From assembly GCA_050251555.1 (NCBI GenBank), contig JBFWMN010000022.1:1-26034 (forward strand): a stretch of DNA of 26,034 nt, read 5' to 3'. A program made the position numbers and the translations under genes. The stretch's first letter is position 1. Each line of letters opens with the position of its first letter. The DNA comes from UBA2137 sp050251555. Lineage in GTDB: Bacteria; Pseudomonadota; Alphaproteobacteria; Micavibrionales; Micavibrionaceae. The notes beneath the pieces were generated by a model, which did not search any database, was not told the DNA's origin, and saw only the letters and a list, made by a program, of their open reading frames with translations. This document shows positions 1 to 7,733 of the stretch, one piece after another.

Positions 1-1
1 C

Positions 2-232
2 AAGAAGCTGGATGACAAACGTCAGGCTTTTGACGAGCAGGTCGGCAAAGCTCTGGGTAAACTCCGCGAGGAAGTTGTGAAAGCTGTCGGCGATATCTCA
101 ACTGAGCGCGGTTACCGTCTTGTTCTGACACGTCAAAATGTCGTGATCGTTGAAAAGCAGGTTGATATCACCGAAGACGCGCTGAAACTGATGGACTCGC
201 GTGTCACGGAAATCCCGCTCGACAGCAAGTAA
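2..232 (+). CDS. skp: Skp/OmpH-family periplasmic chaperone, C-terminal part (5' end outside window)
   Basis: Open reading frame from the window edge (first full codon at base 2) to a TAA at 230-232, giving 76 residues. The visible part is rich in K, E, D and Q (helical, coiled-coil-like: KKLDDKRQAFDEQVGKAL) and then turns into a short strand-forming end with RLVLTRQNVVIVEKQVDITE, the layout of the Skp/OmpH C-terminus, where the long helical arms return to the beta body. Family members are periplasmic holdases for outer-membrane proteins. The assignment is supported by position, because skp directly precedes lpxD in many Proteobacteria (bamA-skp-lpxD-fabZ-lpxA). The N-terminus and signal peptide are not visible. 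An intrinsic terminator follows at once, so skp may be transcriptionally separated from lpxD. Confidence 0.82.
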   Translation, partial: KKLDDKRQAFDEQVGKALGKLREEVVKAVGDISTERGYRLVLTRQNVVIVEKQVDITEDALKLMDSRVTEIPLDSK

Positions 233-266
233 GCCGCCTATAAAGCGACATAAAGGCTTTTCTTTT

Positions 267-303
267 AAAGTCCTGCCCTTTACAAAAAGAGCAGGACTTT
301 TTT
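267..303 (+). terminator. Intrinsic terminator between skp and lpxD
   Basis: A perfect 10-bp inverted repeat, AAAGTCCTGC (267-276) and GCAGGACTTT (291-300), encloses a 14-nt loop. The right arm runs into a T tract (298-303). It lies 34 nt after the skp stop and 22 nt before the lpxD start, so the lpx genes probably rely on partial read-through or on a promoter not recognised here. Confidence 0.82.
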
Positions 304-325
304 AATTTCCAGTGAGGGAAGAAGC

Positions 326-1342
326 ATGGCCGATCCGCGTTTTTTTGAAAAAGCAGCTCCTATGACCTTGGGCGAAATTGCCGAGCGTTTTGGTGCTACG
401 CTATCCGATACCGCAAAATCGGATCTGCGAATGACCGATGTTGCTCCGCTCTCTACGGCGGGCGAGGGGCATCTCTCTTTTTTGGATAATATGAAATATA
501 AGGGGCAACTCACCGAGACCAAGGCCGCGGCTGTTCTGGTTTCCGAAAACATGGTTTCGCTTGTTCCTGAAGGGTGCGTAGCGCTTGTGACCCCGTCACC
601 ATATAAGACATATGCGCGTATCGCTCAGGCTTTTTACCCTGAAAAGCGTCCTGCACCGGGCATCCACCCGACAGCGATTATTGAGGAGGGAGCAAGCGTT
701 CCGGCGAGTTGCACAGTAGGTGAATATGCGATTATTCGGAAAGGTGCAGAGCTTGGGGAGGCATGTATCATTGAAGCCCATGCCGTGATCGGCGAAGGTG
801 TGGTTCTGGGGGCAGGTTGCCGCATCCAATCGCATTGCTCGGTATCTCATGCACTGATTGGCGATGGCACACGTCTCTATCCGGGATGCCGTATCGGGCA
901 GGACGGATTTGGTTTCGCCATTGATCCGCACGGTTTTGTTAAAGTTCCCCAGTTGGGCCGCGTTGTAATCGGCAAAGGATGTGAGATCGGTGCCAATACA
1001 TGCATCGATCGTGGGGCAGGGCCGGATACGCAAATTGGTGACGGGACATGGCTCGATAATCTTGTGCAGATCGGTCATAACGTCAAAACCGGTAAGGGCT
1101 GTATTATTGTGTCCCAATCCGGTGTGGCAGGCTCAACGGAGCTCGGCAATTTTGTGGCTCTCGGCGGGCAGGCAGGACTTGCAGGGCACTTGAAAGTCGG
1201 TGACGGCGCGCAGATTGCCGCTAAAACAGGATTAATGAGTAATGTTGCTGCAGGGGAAACCTATATGGGGTCACCCGGTATGCCGCGTAATGAATATCTG
1301 CGCCAGCTTGCATCTTTGAAAAAACTCGGTAAAAAAGGATAA
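326..1342 (+). CDS. lpxD: UDP-3-O-(3-hydroxyacyl)glucosamine N-acyltransferase LpxD
   Basis: Third enzyme of lipid A synthesis: transfers a second 3-hydroxyacyl chain from acyl-ACP to the 2-amino group of UDP-3-O-acyl-glucosamine at the cytoplasmic side of the inner membrane. The 338-residue length is normal. Residues 1 to about 105 form the LpxD N-terminal UDP-binding domain (LSFLDNMKYKGQL around 50-62). From about 110 to 315 there are left-handed beta-helix hexapeptide repeats (IIEEGASVPASCTVGEYAII, then IGDGTRLYPGCRIG). The catalytic His is expected at H251 in QIGHNVKTGKG, and the C-terminal helix holds EYLRQLASLKKL. The ATG at 326 is chosen because GAGGGA at 314-319 sits 6 nt upstream. 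It is first of the cluster lpxD-fabZ-lpxA-lpxI-lpxB; 44 nt separate it from fabZ. Confidence 0.97.
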   Translation: MADPRFFEKAAPMTLGEIAERFGATLSDTAKSDLRMTDVAPLSTAGEGHLSFLDNMKYKGQLTETKAAAVLVSENMVSLVPEGCVALVTPSPYKTYARIAQAFYPEKRPAPGIHPTAIIEEGASVPASCTVGEYAIIRKGAELGEACIIEAHAVIGEGVVLGAGCRIQSHCSVSHALIGDGTRLYPGCRIGQDGFGFAIDPHGFVKVPQLGRVVIGKGCEIGANTCIDRGAGPDTQIGDGTWLDNLVQIGHNVKTGKGCIIVSQSGVAGSTELGNFVALGGQAGLAGHLKVGDGAQIAAKTGLMSNVAAGETYMGSPGMPRNEYLRQLASLKKLGKKG

Positions 1343-1386
1343 TTCTTTTCAAACCAACGATTTGGAAAATAATTTAAGAACAGACT

Positions 1387-1854
1387 ATGAGCGACACAGA
1401 ATTCACACCGATCCCCGTCGAGCGGATCATGGAAATGATCCCCCACCGCTACCCGATCCTTCTGGTGGATCGCCTGATTGCCTTTAAACCGGGTGAATCG
1501 GCGACAGGTTTAAAGAATGTCACGGTCAACGAACCGCATTTTTTGGGGCACTTTCCAAATAAACCCGTTATGCCGGGTGTCTTGATTATCGAGGCGTTGG
1601 CCCAAACGGCTGCCATTATGGTCGTCAACACCTATGGTGCCGAAGCTGAAGGCAAGCTTGTCTATTTCATGACGATTGATGAAAGTCGTTTCAGAAAGCC
1701 TGTCGTTCCGGGTGATACGCTGCATTTGGAGATCGAGACAATCCGCGCCCGCGGTGCTGTCTGGAAATTCCGCGGCTTTGCCAAAGTGGATGGTAAGGTC
1801 CATGCCGAAGCAACTTTCTCGGCAATGATTATGGATCGTCCTGAAGGCGAATAA
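1387..1854 (+). CDS. fabZ: 3-hydroxyacyl-[acyl-carrier-protein] dehydratase FabZ
   Basis: Dehydrates (3R)-hydroxyacyl-ACP to trans-2-enoyl-ACP in fatty-acid elongation, so it competes with LpxA and LpxD for hydroxyacyl-ACP; co-transcription with lpx genes is usual. The 155 residues show the hot-dog fold signature: MIPHRYPILLVDR (17-29), then HFPNKPVMPGVLIIEALAQ (55-73) containing catalytic His55 and Glu69. The C-terminal half carries SRFRKPVVPGDTL, also family-typical. The ATG at 1387 has no good Shine-Dalgarno sequence (only AAGAAC nearby), but the alignment-like start (E-F-T-P-I-P-V-E-R-I) fits. It is followed by an unusually long 152-nt gap before lpxA containing three small hairpins. Confidence 0.97.
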   Translation: MSDTEFTPIPVERIMEMIPHRYPILLVDRLIAFKPGESATGLKNVTVNEPHFLGHFPNKPVMPGVLIIEALAQTAAIMVVNTYGAEAEGKLVYFMTIDESRFRKPVVPGDTLHLEIETIRARGAVWKFRGFAKVDGKVHAEATFSAMIMDRPEGE

Positions 1855-1863
1855 GTCTTTTTC

Positions 1864-1973
1864 CGGTGACCCTTACACCGTTCTTAATTGTCACATCCTG
1901 CAAAATCTTGTGAGTGGCCTTTTCAGCCGCACACGTTAGTGTGAAGCTCGGATTCCCGCCTCTTTCAAGAGGC
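1864..1973 (+). other. Three tandem hairpins in the fabZ-lpxA gap
   Basis: The 152-nt gap holds three short inverted repeats in a row: CGGTG/CACCG (1864-1868 with 1876-1880), CACAC/GTGTG (1930-1934 with 1939-1943, 4-nt loop) and GCCTCT/AGAGGC (1958-1963 with 1968-1973, loop TTCA). None is followed by a T tract, so they are not classical terminators. They may shape or stabilise the lpxA leader. No open frame, tRNA or promoter could be assigned here. The repeats are seen directly; any role is inference. Confidence 0.4.
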
Positions 1974-2006
1974 CATTTAAACGCATAAAGAAAAGACGAA
2001 AAACGA

Positions 2007-2807
2007 ATGACTGACACCTTCATTCACCCGACGGCTGTGATCGGATCTGAGGTCAAAATCGGCAAAGGCGCTTATATCGGCCCGTATTGCGTTTTGGAAG
2101 GCGCTATATCCATCGGTGAGGGCACAACCCTCAAATCGCATGTCTGCGCTCAAGGCCGCATCACAATCGGTAAAGGCTGCACAATCTCCCCGTTCGTGTC
2201 ATTCGGCCCGCCTCAAGACCTCAAATATGCAGGGGATGATACGGCGCTAGAGATTGGCGATAATTGCCGTATTTTCGAACATGTCACAATGAATACCGGT
2301 ACGGTCGGTGGCGGCGGTCTGACGAAAGTCGGCAATAACGGTCACTTTATGGTCGGCGTGCATATCGCCCATGATTGTCAGGTTGGCAATAATGTGATTT
2401 TTGCCAATAACGCGACCCTTGGCGGTCATGTCCATGTTGGCAATCACGTTGTGATCGGCGGCCTGGCGGCTGTACACCAGTTTATTCGTATCGGTGATTT
2501 CGCCGTGATCGGCGGTATGTCAGGCGTTGAAAACGATGTCATTCCTTTTGGTCGCGTCAAAGGCGAACGCGCCCATCTGGCCGGGCTTAATCTGGTTGGT
2601 ATTGAACGCTCGGGGCTTGGTAAAGATGCGATGCGCCATCTGCAAAAGGCTTATAAGGAAATTTTCGAAGCCGAAGGCACGTTTGAGCAACGCCTGACAC
2701 GTGCGGAAAAGAATTTTGCCAATGATGATCTTGTGCGCTCGATCATTGATTTTTCACGTGCCAAGACACGCTTCCCCATCTGCCAGCCGAAAAAGGAAAG
2801 TGCGTGA
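2007..2807 (+). CDS. lpxA: UDP-N-acetylglucosamine acyltransferase LpxA
   Basis: First enzyme of lipid A synthesis: 3-O-acylation of UDP-GlcNAc with 3-hydroxyacyl-ACP. The 266-residue protein has left-handed beta-helix repeats over residues 5 to about 190 (FIHPTAVIGSEVKIGKGAYIG at the start), SPFVSFGPPQDLKYAGDDT (61-79) with the substrate-binding loop, and the catalytic His at H122 in VHIAHDCQVGNN. The C-terminal domain (LNLVGIERSGLG and the helices after it) is the LpxA acyltransferase C-terminal domain. The start at 2007 is preceded by only an A-rich stretch with AAAGA. The stop overlaps the lpxI GTG start by 4 nt (GTGA at 2804-2807), which suggests translational coupling. Confidence 0.97.
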   Translation: MTDTFIHPTAVIGSEVKIGKGAYIGPYCVLEGAISIGEGTTLKSHVCAQGRITIGKGCTISPFVSFGPPQDLKYAGDDTALEIGDNCRIFEHVTMNTGTVGGGGLTKVGNNGHFMVGVHIAHDCQVGNNVIFANNATLGGHVHVGNHVVIGGLAAVHQFIRIGDFAVIGGMSGVENDVIPFGRVKGERAHLAGLNLVGIERSGLGKDAMRHLQKAYKEIFEAEGTFEQRLTRAEKNFANDDLVRSIIDFSRAKTRFPICQPKKESA

Positions 2808-3625
2808 GCATAAGCTCTCCGCTCGGCATAGTGGCTGGCGGCGGACTGATGCCGCGCCGTTTGGCTGAAACTGTCTCTGCTGCTAACCGTCCCGTCTTTA
2901 TCATCGCGTTTGACGGTGAAACGAACCCCGCAACCGTTGAAGGCTTTCCACATCTCTGGACGCGCATGGGGGCAGTGGCTAAAAATATCGACGCTTTGAA
3001 AAAAGCCAACGTCACCGAGCTTGTCTTTTGCGGCGGCGTCAAACGCCCTCCCTTAAAGCAACTGGCACCAGACTGGCGTGCGACAAAATTCCTGGCAAAA
3101 GTCTCTTTTGCCGCACTTGGTGATGACGGACTTTTGAAAGCCGTCAAAGCAGAGATGGAAAAGGAAGGCTTTACTGTACGCGGTGTCCATGAGTTTCTTG
3201 CCGATTTGCCTGCCAGAAACGGCGTGATGGGCCGCTTTACCCCTTCGGAAGAAGATTATACTGATATCCGCATCGGCTATGCGGCCTCGCAAAAGATCGG
3301 CGCGCAAGATATTGGCCAGTCCGTGATTGTCTGTAACGGGTATATTCTGGGTGAAGAAGACGAGGCAGGCACCGATGCCCTGATTGCTAGATGCGTAGCT
3401 CTCCCGAAAGGTGAGGGGCATGCAAGAGGCGTCCTTGTGAAATCGGCAAAGCCCCAGCAAGATATGAGCCTTGATTTACCGACCATTGGGCCGGATACTG
3501 TGAGAGCCGTTCATAAGGCAGGCTTTGGCGGGATTGCTGTTGAAGCCGGAAAAACGCTTATTCTGGAGCGTGACGAGGCGATTGCACTGGCGGATGAGGC
3601 AGGCATTTTCCTTATTGGGATTTGA
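2804..3625 (+). CDS. lpxI: UDP-2,3-diacylglucosamine pyrophosphatase LpxI
   Basis: Hydrolyses UDP-2,3-diacylglucosamine to lipid X and UMP. LpxI is the alphaproteobacterial replacement for LpxH and is unrelated to it. The 273 residues match the DUF1009/LpxI pattern: N-terminal LGIVAGGGLMPRRLAE (7-22), FCGGVKRPPL (75-84), and the C-terminal catalytic block DLPTIGPDTVRAVHKAGFGG (224-243), where D224 corresponds to the catalytic Asp known from Caulobacter LpxI (about 225). The GTG start at 2804 overlaps the lpxA stop by 4 nt and has AGGAAA just upstream. The position lpxA-lpxI-lpxB follows the pathway order. lpxB begins 19 nt after the stop. Confidence 0.95.
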   Translation: MSISSPLGIVAGGGLMPRRLAETVSAANRPVFIIAFDGETNPATVEGFPHLWTRMGAVAKNIDALKKANVTELVFCGGVKRPPLKQLAPDWRATKFLAKVSFAALGDDGLLKAVKAEMEKEGFTVRGVHEFLADLPARNGVMGRFTPSEEDYTDIRIGYAASQKIGAQDIGQSVIVCNGYILGEEDEAGTDALIARCVALPKGEGHARGVLVKSAKPQQDMSLDLPTIGPDTVRAVHKAGFGGIAVEAGKTLILERDEAIALADEAGIFLIGI

Positions 3626-3644
3626 CGGGGAGGGCGTAAGACCC

Positions 3645-4778
3645 ATGAAAGTATTTATTATTGCTGCCGAAGCCTCGGGCGACGCGCTTGGCGCCAGTCT
3701 GATTGAGGGCCTGAAGCACGCCATTCCGACCATACTGTTTCAAGGTGTGGGCGGGGCGCAGATGAAAGCCGCAGGCCTTCCGGAAAGCCTTTTTCCGATG
3801 GAAGAATTATCCCTCATGGGGATTGCCGAAATCGTGCCGCAAATCCCCAAAATGCTCAAACGCATCACTGAAACCACCGAAGCCGTCAAAGCCTTTCAGC
3901 CCGATCTTCTTATAACAATCGACGGGCCTGATTTCTGCTTTCGGGTACAGAAAAAAGTTCGTGAGCTGAATATAAAGGGTTTGAAACAAGCGCATTGCGT
4001 TGCGCCGACCGTTTGGGCCTGGCGCGAAAAGCGTGCTGCCAAAATCGCCGCATTTCTGGATGGGCTCTTATGTCTTTTACCGTTCGAGCCGCCTTATTTT
4101 GAAAAGGAAGGTCTAAAATCTTGTTATATGGGTCATCCGTTCGTTGCCAAAGCGCATGAACTGCCCGAGGCCGAGGAGGCGCGTGCGCTCTTTGATCTGG
4201 AAGACAATGAAAAGACACTGGGGCTGTATTTCGGCTCTCGCGGGCAGGAAGTCGCCCGTCATCTGGAACTCTTTTGCGAGGCAGTCAAAACCTTGCCCGT
4301 CGACCGTTTTTTAGTGCCGACTTTGCCGCATCTCCACGACAGGATTGCCGATGGGCTGGCGCGTCACGGCCTAACTGCCAGAACGCAAATAGTGTTGGAT
4401 AAGGCGCAGCATGGGGCCGCTATGCGCGCCTCCCATGCGGCATTGGCGGTTTCGGGGACAATCGGTCTGGAGCTGGCTTTAGCGGGCACGCCGCATATTA
4501 TCGCTTATAAAATGAGTCCTCTGACCTATCACGTCGTCAAACATCTGATTAAGGTCGGTAACGCGCATCTGGGCAGTCTTATTTTTGGGCGAACGATCGT
4601 CCCAGAATATATTCAGGGGGCAGCAACGCCTTTGGCGTTAAGTGAGGGTCTCATGCCGCTTTTGACGTCGGCTGACGCAATTGTGCAGCAAAAGCGCGAT
4701 TTCGTTTTGCTTATCGAGGCATTGACCACAAAAAAACCGCCGTCAGATCTGGCGGCGGATTTCTTGCTGGGTTTATAA
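3645..4778 (+). CDS. lpxB: Lipid-A-disaccharide synthase LpxB
   Basis: GT-B fold glycosyltransferase (family GT19) that joins lipid X and UDP-2,3-diacylglucosamine into the beta-1,6 disaccharide. The ATG at 3645 gives 377 residues, the usual length, and has GGGGAGGG about 10 nt upstream. The open frame extends 40 codons further upstream, but that would overlap lpxI by 100 nt and lacks family similarity. Motifs: KVFIIAAEASGDALGASL (2-19), GVGGAQMKAAG (34-44), LSLMGIAEIVPQIP (55-68), IDGPDF (92-97), VAPTVWAWREKRA (119-131), and SGTIGLELALAGTPHIIAYK near the donor site. Last gene of the cluster. Its 3' end contains the terminator of the convergent gltA gene, and its TAA lies in a small hairpin. 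Confidence 0.96.
   Translation: MKVFIIAAEASGDALGASLIEGLKHAIPTILFQGVGGAQMKAAGLPESLFPMEELSLMGIAEIVPQIPKMLKRITETTEAVKAFQPDLLITIDGPDFCFRVQKKVRELNIKGLKQAHCVAPTVWAWREKRAAKIAAFLDGLLCLLPFEPPYFEKEGLKSCYMGHPFVAKAHELPEAEEARALFDLEDNEKTLGLYFGSRGQEVARHLELFCEAVKTLPVDRFLVPTLPHLHDRIADGLARHGLTARTQIVLDKAQHGAAMRASHAALAVSGTIGLELALAGTPHIIAYKMSPLTYHVVKHLIKVGNAHLGSLIFGRTIVPEYIQGAATPLALSEGLMPLLTSADAIVQQKRDFVLLIEALTTKKPPSDLAADFLLGL
4730..4758 (-). terminator. gltA terminator embedded in the lpxB coding end
   Basis: CCGCCG (4737-4742) and CGGCGG (4753-4758) flank the palindrome CAGATCTG (4744-4751), with one G-T wobble pair between, so the 22-nt segment folds into a near-perfect hairpin. Read on the minus strand it is followed by seven T (4736 down to 4730), a textbook intrinsic terminator for gltA, whose stop is 33 nt before it. 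The same bases encode part of the LpxB C-terminus (PPSDLAAD). Confidence 0.85.
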
Positions 4779-4795
4779 AACCCGTTTCCTTTTAT
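4769..4795 (+). terminator. Probable terminator of the lpx cluster
   Basis: GGGTTT (4769-4774) and AAACCC (4778-4783) form a 6-bp stem around ATA; the lpxB stop TAA (4776-4778) lies in the loop and first stem base. A T-rich but interrupted tail (4785-4797) follows. It overlaps the end of gltA on the other strand. Weaker than the gltA terminator beside it because the T run is broken. Confidence 0.5.
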
Positions 4796-6099
4796 TTGCG
4801 CTTGTCCATCGGGACGTAAGAGCGGGGGCCTGAGCCGGTGTAGAGCTGGCGTGGGCGTCCGATTTTCAATGAGGGCTCTTCCATCATCTCTTTCCATTGT
4901 GAGACCCAGCCGACCGTACGTGCCACGGCAAACAGCACCGTGAACATTGAGGTTGGGAAGCCCATGGCTTTCAGAATGATACCGGAATAAAAATCCACAT
5001 TCGGGAAGAGTTTGCGCTCAACGAAATATTCGTCATTCAGTGCAATTTTCTCAAGCTCCATGGCCAGTTCGAGAAGCGGATCATCGTGAACGCCCAGCTC
5101 TTCAAGAACCTGATCACAGTATTTCTTCAAGACTTTGGCGCGTGGATCGTAGTTTTTATAAACACGGTGACCAAAGCCCATCAGGCGTGTGTTGTCCTGT
5201 TTGTCTTTCACCTTGCGCAGGAATTCAGGGATATTGTCCTTGTGACCGATCTGCTCCAGCATTTCGAGCACTTCCTGATTGGCCCCGCCATGTGCTGGGC
5301 CCCAAAGTGAGGTGATCCCCGATGCAATACAGGCAAACGGGTTGGCTTGGGAGGAGCCGGCTATACGTACGGTCGATGTCGAGGCATTTTGCTCGTGATC
5401 GGCGTGCAGGATCAGAATTTTATCCATGGCCTCGGCGAGAACGGGTGAGACCTTGTACGGCTCTGCCGGGACGGAGAAGCACATATGCAGGAAGTTTTCG
5501 GCATATCCGAGATCATTGCGCGGATAAACAAATGGTTGACCGATTGAGTATTTATACGCCATTGCCGCCAATGTCGGGATTTTGGCAATCAGGCGGTGAG
5601 CAGAGATTTCACGCTGATTGGGGTCCCAGATATCCAGAGAGTCATGATAGAACGCCGACAATGCGCCGACAGAACCACACATGACCGCCATCGGGTGTGC
5701 GTCACGGCGGAAACCGGAAAAGAATTTATGGACCTGCTCATGCACCATGGTGTGGTACGTGATGTTGTGTGTGAAATCCGTCATTTCCTTCTTGTTCGGC
5801 AGGTCGCCATACATCAGAAGGTGACAGACTTCGAGGTAATTGCTTTTTTCAGCCAGCTCTTCGATTGAGTAGCCGCGATGCATCAAAATGCCTTTGTCGC
5901 CATCAATAAAGGTAATGCGCGATTTACATGACCCTGTCGCCATAAAAGACGGGTCGAGGGTAAAGTGTCCTGTTTCCTGATAGAGCGAGCGAATATCAAT
6001 GACGCTCGGGCCCATTGTGCCGTCAACGACGGGCAGTTCCCAGCTTTCGCCGGTCTGGTTGTTGGTCAGGGTGAATGTTTTGGGTGTATCGGCAGACAT
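4792..6099 (-). CDS. gltA: Citrate synthase (type II)
   Basis: Condenses acetyl-CoA and oxaloacetate to citrate, the entry to the TCA cycle. The 435 residues are typical of the Gram-negative, NADH-sensitive hexameric class in length. Catalytic residues are visible: H270 in WGPAHGGANQEV, H311 in GFGHRVYKNYDPRA and D369 in NVDFYSG, matching E. coli H264, H305 and D362. HADHEQNAS (232-240) and the N-terminal HRGYSIEEL (74-82) are family signatures. The start at 6099 is preceded by AAGAG. It is downstream of gltX on the same strand with a 173-nt gap, long enough for its own promoter; that gap holds three CAATCCC repeats. Its product uses the acetyl-CoA made by the pdh genes at the far end of the window. 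Confidence 0.97.
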   Translation of the reverse strand: MSADTPKTFTLTNNQTGESWELPVVDGTMGPSVIDIRSLYQETGHFTLDPSFMATGSCKSRITFIDGDKGILMHRGYSIEELAEKSNYLEVCHLLMYGDLPNKKEMTDFTHNITYHTMVHEQVHKFFSGFRRDAHPMAVMCGSVGALSAFYHDSLDIWDPNQREISAHRLIAKIPTLAAMAYKYSIGQPFVYPRNDLGYAENFLHMCFSVPAEPYKVSPVLAEAMDKILILHADHEQNASTSTVRIAGSSQANPFACIASGITSLWGPAHGGANQEVLEMLEQIGHKDNIPEFLRKVKDKQDNTRLMGFGHRVYKNYDPRAKVLKKYCDQVLEELGVHDDPLLELAMELEKIALNDEYFVERKLFPNVDFYSGIILKAMGFPTSMFTVLFAVARTVGWVSQWKEMMEEPSLKIGRPRQLYTGSGPRSYVPMDKRK

Positions 6100-6189
6100 A
6101 TCTCTTAGGTTCTTTCTTCTCTTAAAAGTGCGCTATGGATCGCGTTGAGACAAAATGTTTGAAGCAGAAATTCGTGACAAAGTGTAGGG

Positions 6190-6233
6190 CAATCCCCACA
6201 CATTTCAATCCCGAACTTTAAGCCCTCAATCCC
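6190..6233 (-). repeat. Three CAATCCC repeats upstream of gltA
   Basis: CAATCCC occurs at 6190-6196, 6206-6212 and 6227-6233 (GGGATTG in the direction of gltA), spaced 16 and 21 nt start to start, about 91-134 nt upstream of the gltA start codon. Repeated heptamers in an upstream region are compatible with a regulator binding site. No known consensus was recognised and no clear -35/-10 pair could be fixed in this gap. Confidence 0.45.
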
Positions 6234-6272
6234 TAAGCCTTTGTTAACAGGACGGAAAAGCAGCGATCTTTT

Positions 6273-7685
6273 TTAAAAGAAGCGTCCGACAGCCTGCGCA
6301 ATGCGCTTTAGCGTTTCTTCCTTGCCCAAAACGGCGGCGCAGGCAAAAACGGAAGGAGACTGCATCTTGCCAGTTAATGCTGCACGCAGCGGCATACCGA
6401 TCTGACCCATCTTTCCATCCAGATGCGCCTTGGCAAAATCTTTGGCAGCGCCCTGAACGCTATCAGCGGTAAAATCATCTATCTTTTCAATTGCTTGTGC
6501 AAATTTCTTTAAAATTTCTTTAGCATCATCTGTCAATAAGCTCATAGCGGCTGAATCTGTTGTAAGCGGCTTTTCTGCAACGAGAAATTCGCTTTCTTCA
6601 GATGCTTGAATAATTGTTTTTGCACGTGATTTCAATTCATTAGCAAGAATTTTTAAACCTTTTTTCCCTTTTTCATGAATATGGAGCGTTTCGTTTTTGG
6701 CCCAGTGGTCTTGCACAAGAGCGCAGAAACGATCCTCGTTCATCTCCTTGATATAATGAGCATTCAGGTTTTCGATCTTTTCGTAGTCAAACTTGGCGGG
6801 CGATTTTCCGATCCCGTCAATGTCAAACCATTCAATAGCCTGTTCGCGTGAAATGATTTCATCATTACCGTGTGACCAACCGAGGCGTAGGAGGTAATTA
6901 AATACGGTTTCGGGCAAATATCCCATATCGCGGAAATCTTCGAGCGAGACTGCGCCGTGGCGTTTCGAGAGCTTGGAGCCGTCTTGCCCCAAAATCATCG
7001 GCATGTGCGCATAGACGGGCACATTCCAGCCCATCGCCTCAATAATGACTTTCTGGCGGAAAGCATTGTTCATGTGGTCGTCGCCACGCATCACGTGCGT
7101 AACGCCCATATCCTGATCGTCGACAACGACAGCTAGCATATAGGTCGGAACGCCGTCCGAGCGCAGGATAATAAAGTCATCCAGTTGTTCATTCTGGATG
7201 GTGATTGTGCCTTGTACGCGGTCATCAATCACGCTTTCTCCTGTTAAGGGGGCCTTGATACGAATAACGGGCTTAACATCATCGGGGGGTGTCATGCCTT
7301 TCGGGTCGCGCCATCTGCGGTCATAAAATGTCGGGCGGCCTTCACGTTGCGCGGTCTCGCGCATCTCTTCAAGTTCTTCGGGCGTACAATAGCATTCATA
7401 AGCCATGCCTTTGGCAAGCAGCTCTTCGGCGACTTCGCGGTGGCGGTCGGCGCGGGAAAATTGCGAGACAGCCTCACCGTCATAATCCAGACCCAACCAT
7501 TTCATCCCTTCGAAAATGGCTTTGACGGCGTCTTCGGAGTGGCGTGCACGGTCGGTATCTTCAATGCGCATCAGCATTTTGCCGCCCGTATGCTTGGCGT
7601 ATAGCCAGTTGAAAAGAGCGGTGCGGGCGTTGCCGATATGCATGAAACCGGTGGGGGAAGGCGGGAAGCGGGTGATGACGCTCAT
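6273..7685 (-). CDS. gltX: Glutamyl-tRNA synthetase
   Basis: Class I aminoacyl-tRNA synthetase charging tRNA-Glu (and, in many alphaproteobacteria, one of two GltX copies mischarges tRNA-Gln for the amidotransferase route; this cannot be decided here). The 470-residue length is normal. N-terminal TRFPPSPTGFMHIGNARTAL (5-24) contains the HIGH-class motif as HIGN (16-19), followed by RIEDTDRAR (40-48). YECYCTPEEL (96-105) and VMRGDDHMNN (198-207) are conserved in the family, and the KMSKS-class loop is KLSKR (238-242). The C-terminal anticodon-binding helices follow. A good promoter lies in the gap to the divergent comEC. The ribosome site is weak (AGAAAG). Confidence 0.97.
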   Translation of the reverse strand: MSVITRFPPSPTGFMHIGNARTALFNWLYAKHTGGKMLMRIEDTDRARHSEDAVKAIFEGMKWLGLDYDGEAVSQFSRADRHREVAEELLAKGMAYECYCTPEELEEMRETAQREGRPTFYDRRWRDPKGMTPPDDVKPVIRIKAPLTGESVIDDRVQGTITIQNEQLDDFIILRSDGVPTYMLAVVVDDQDMGVTHVMRGDDHMNNAFRQKVIIEAMGWNVPVYAHMPMILGQDGSKLSKRHGAVSLEDFRDMGYLPETVFNYLLRLGWSHGNDEIISREQAIEWFDIDGIGKSPAKFDYEKIENLNAHYIKEMNEDRFCALVQDHWAKNETLHIHEKGKKGLKILANELKSRAKTIIQASEESEFLVAEKPLTTDSAAMSLLTDDAKEILKKFAQAIEKIDDFTADSVQGAAKDFAKAHLDGKMGQIGMPLRAALTGKMQSPSVFACAAVLGKEETLKRIAQAVGRFF

Positions 7686-7733
7686 TCGTGAAGCTTTCTG
7701 GTGTGCTGATTTGGCTTTTACATTTTTTCGCAG

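Noticed and set aside
596..1117. 173-codon minus-strand frame within lpxD
   Set aside because: Opposite the LpxD hexapeptide repeats; composition (Cys, Asn, Arg rich) is not protein-like and nothing supports a start.
3525..3644. 40-codon upstream extension of lpxB
   Set aside because: It would overlap lpxI by 100 nt; the ATG at 3645 has a strong ribosome site and gives the conserved N-terminus.
6100..6189. A gltA promoter using TTGTCA (minus strand, 6180-6175) or TTGCCC (6192-6187)
   Set aside because: No acceptable -10 hexamer lies 16-18 nt from either -35.
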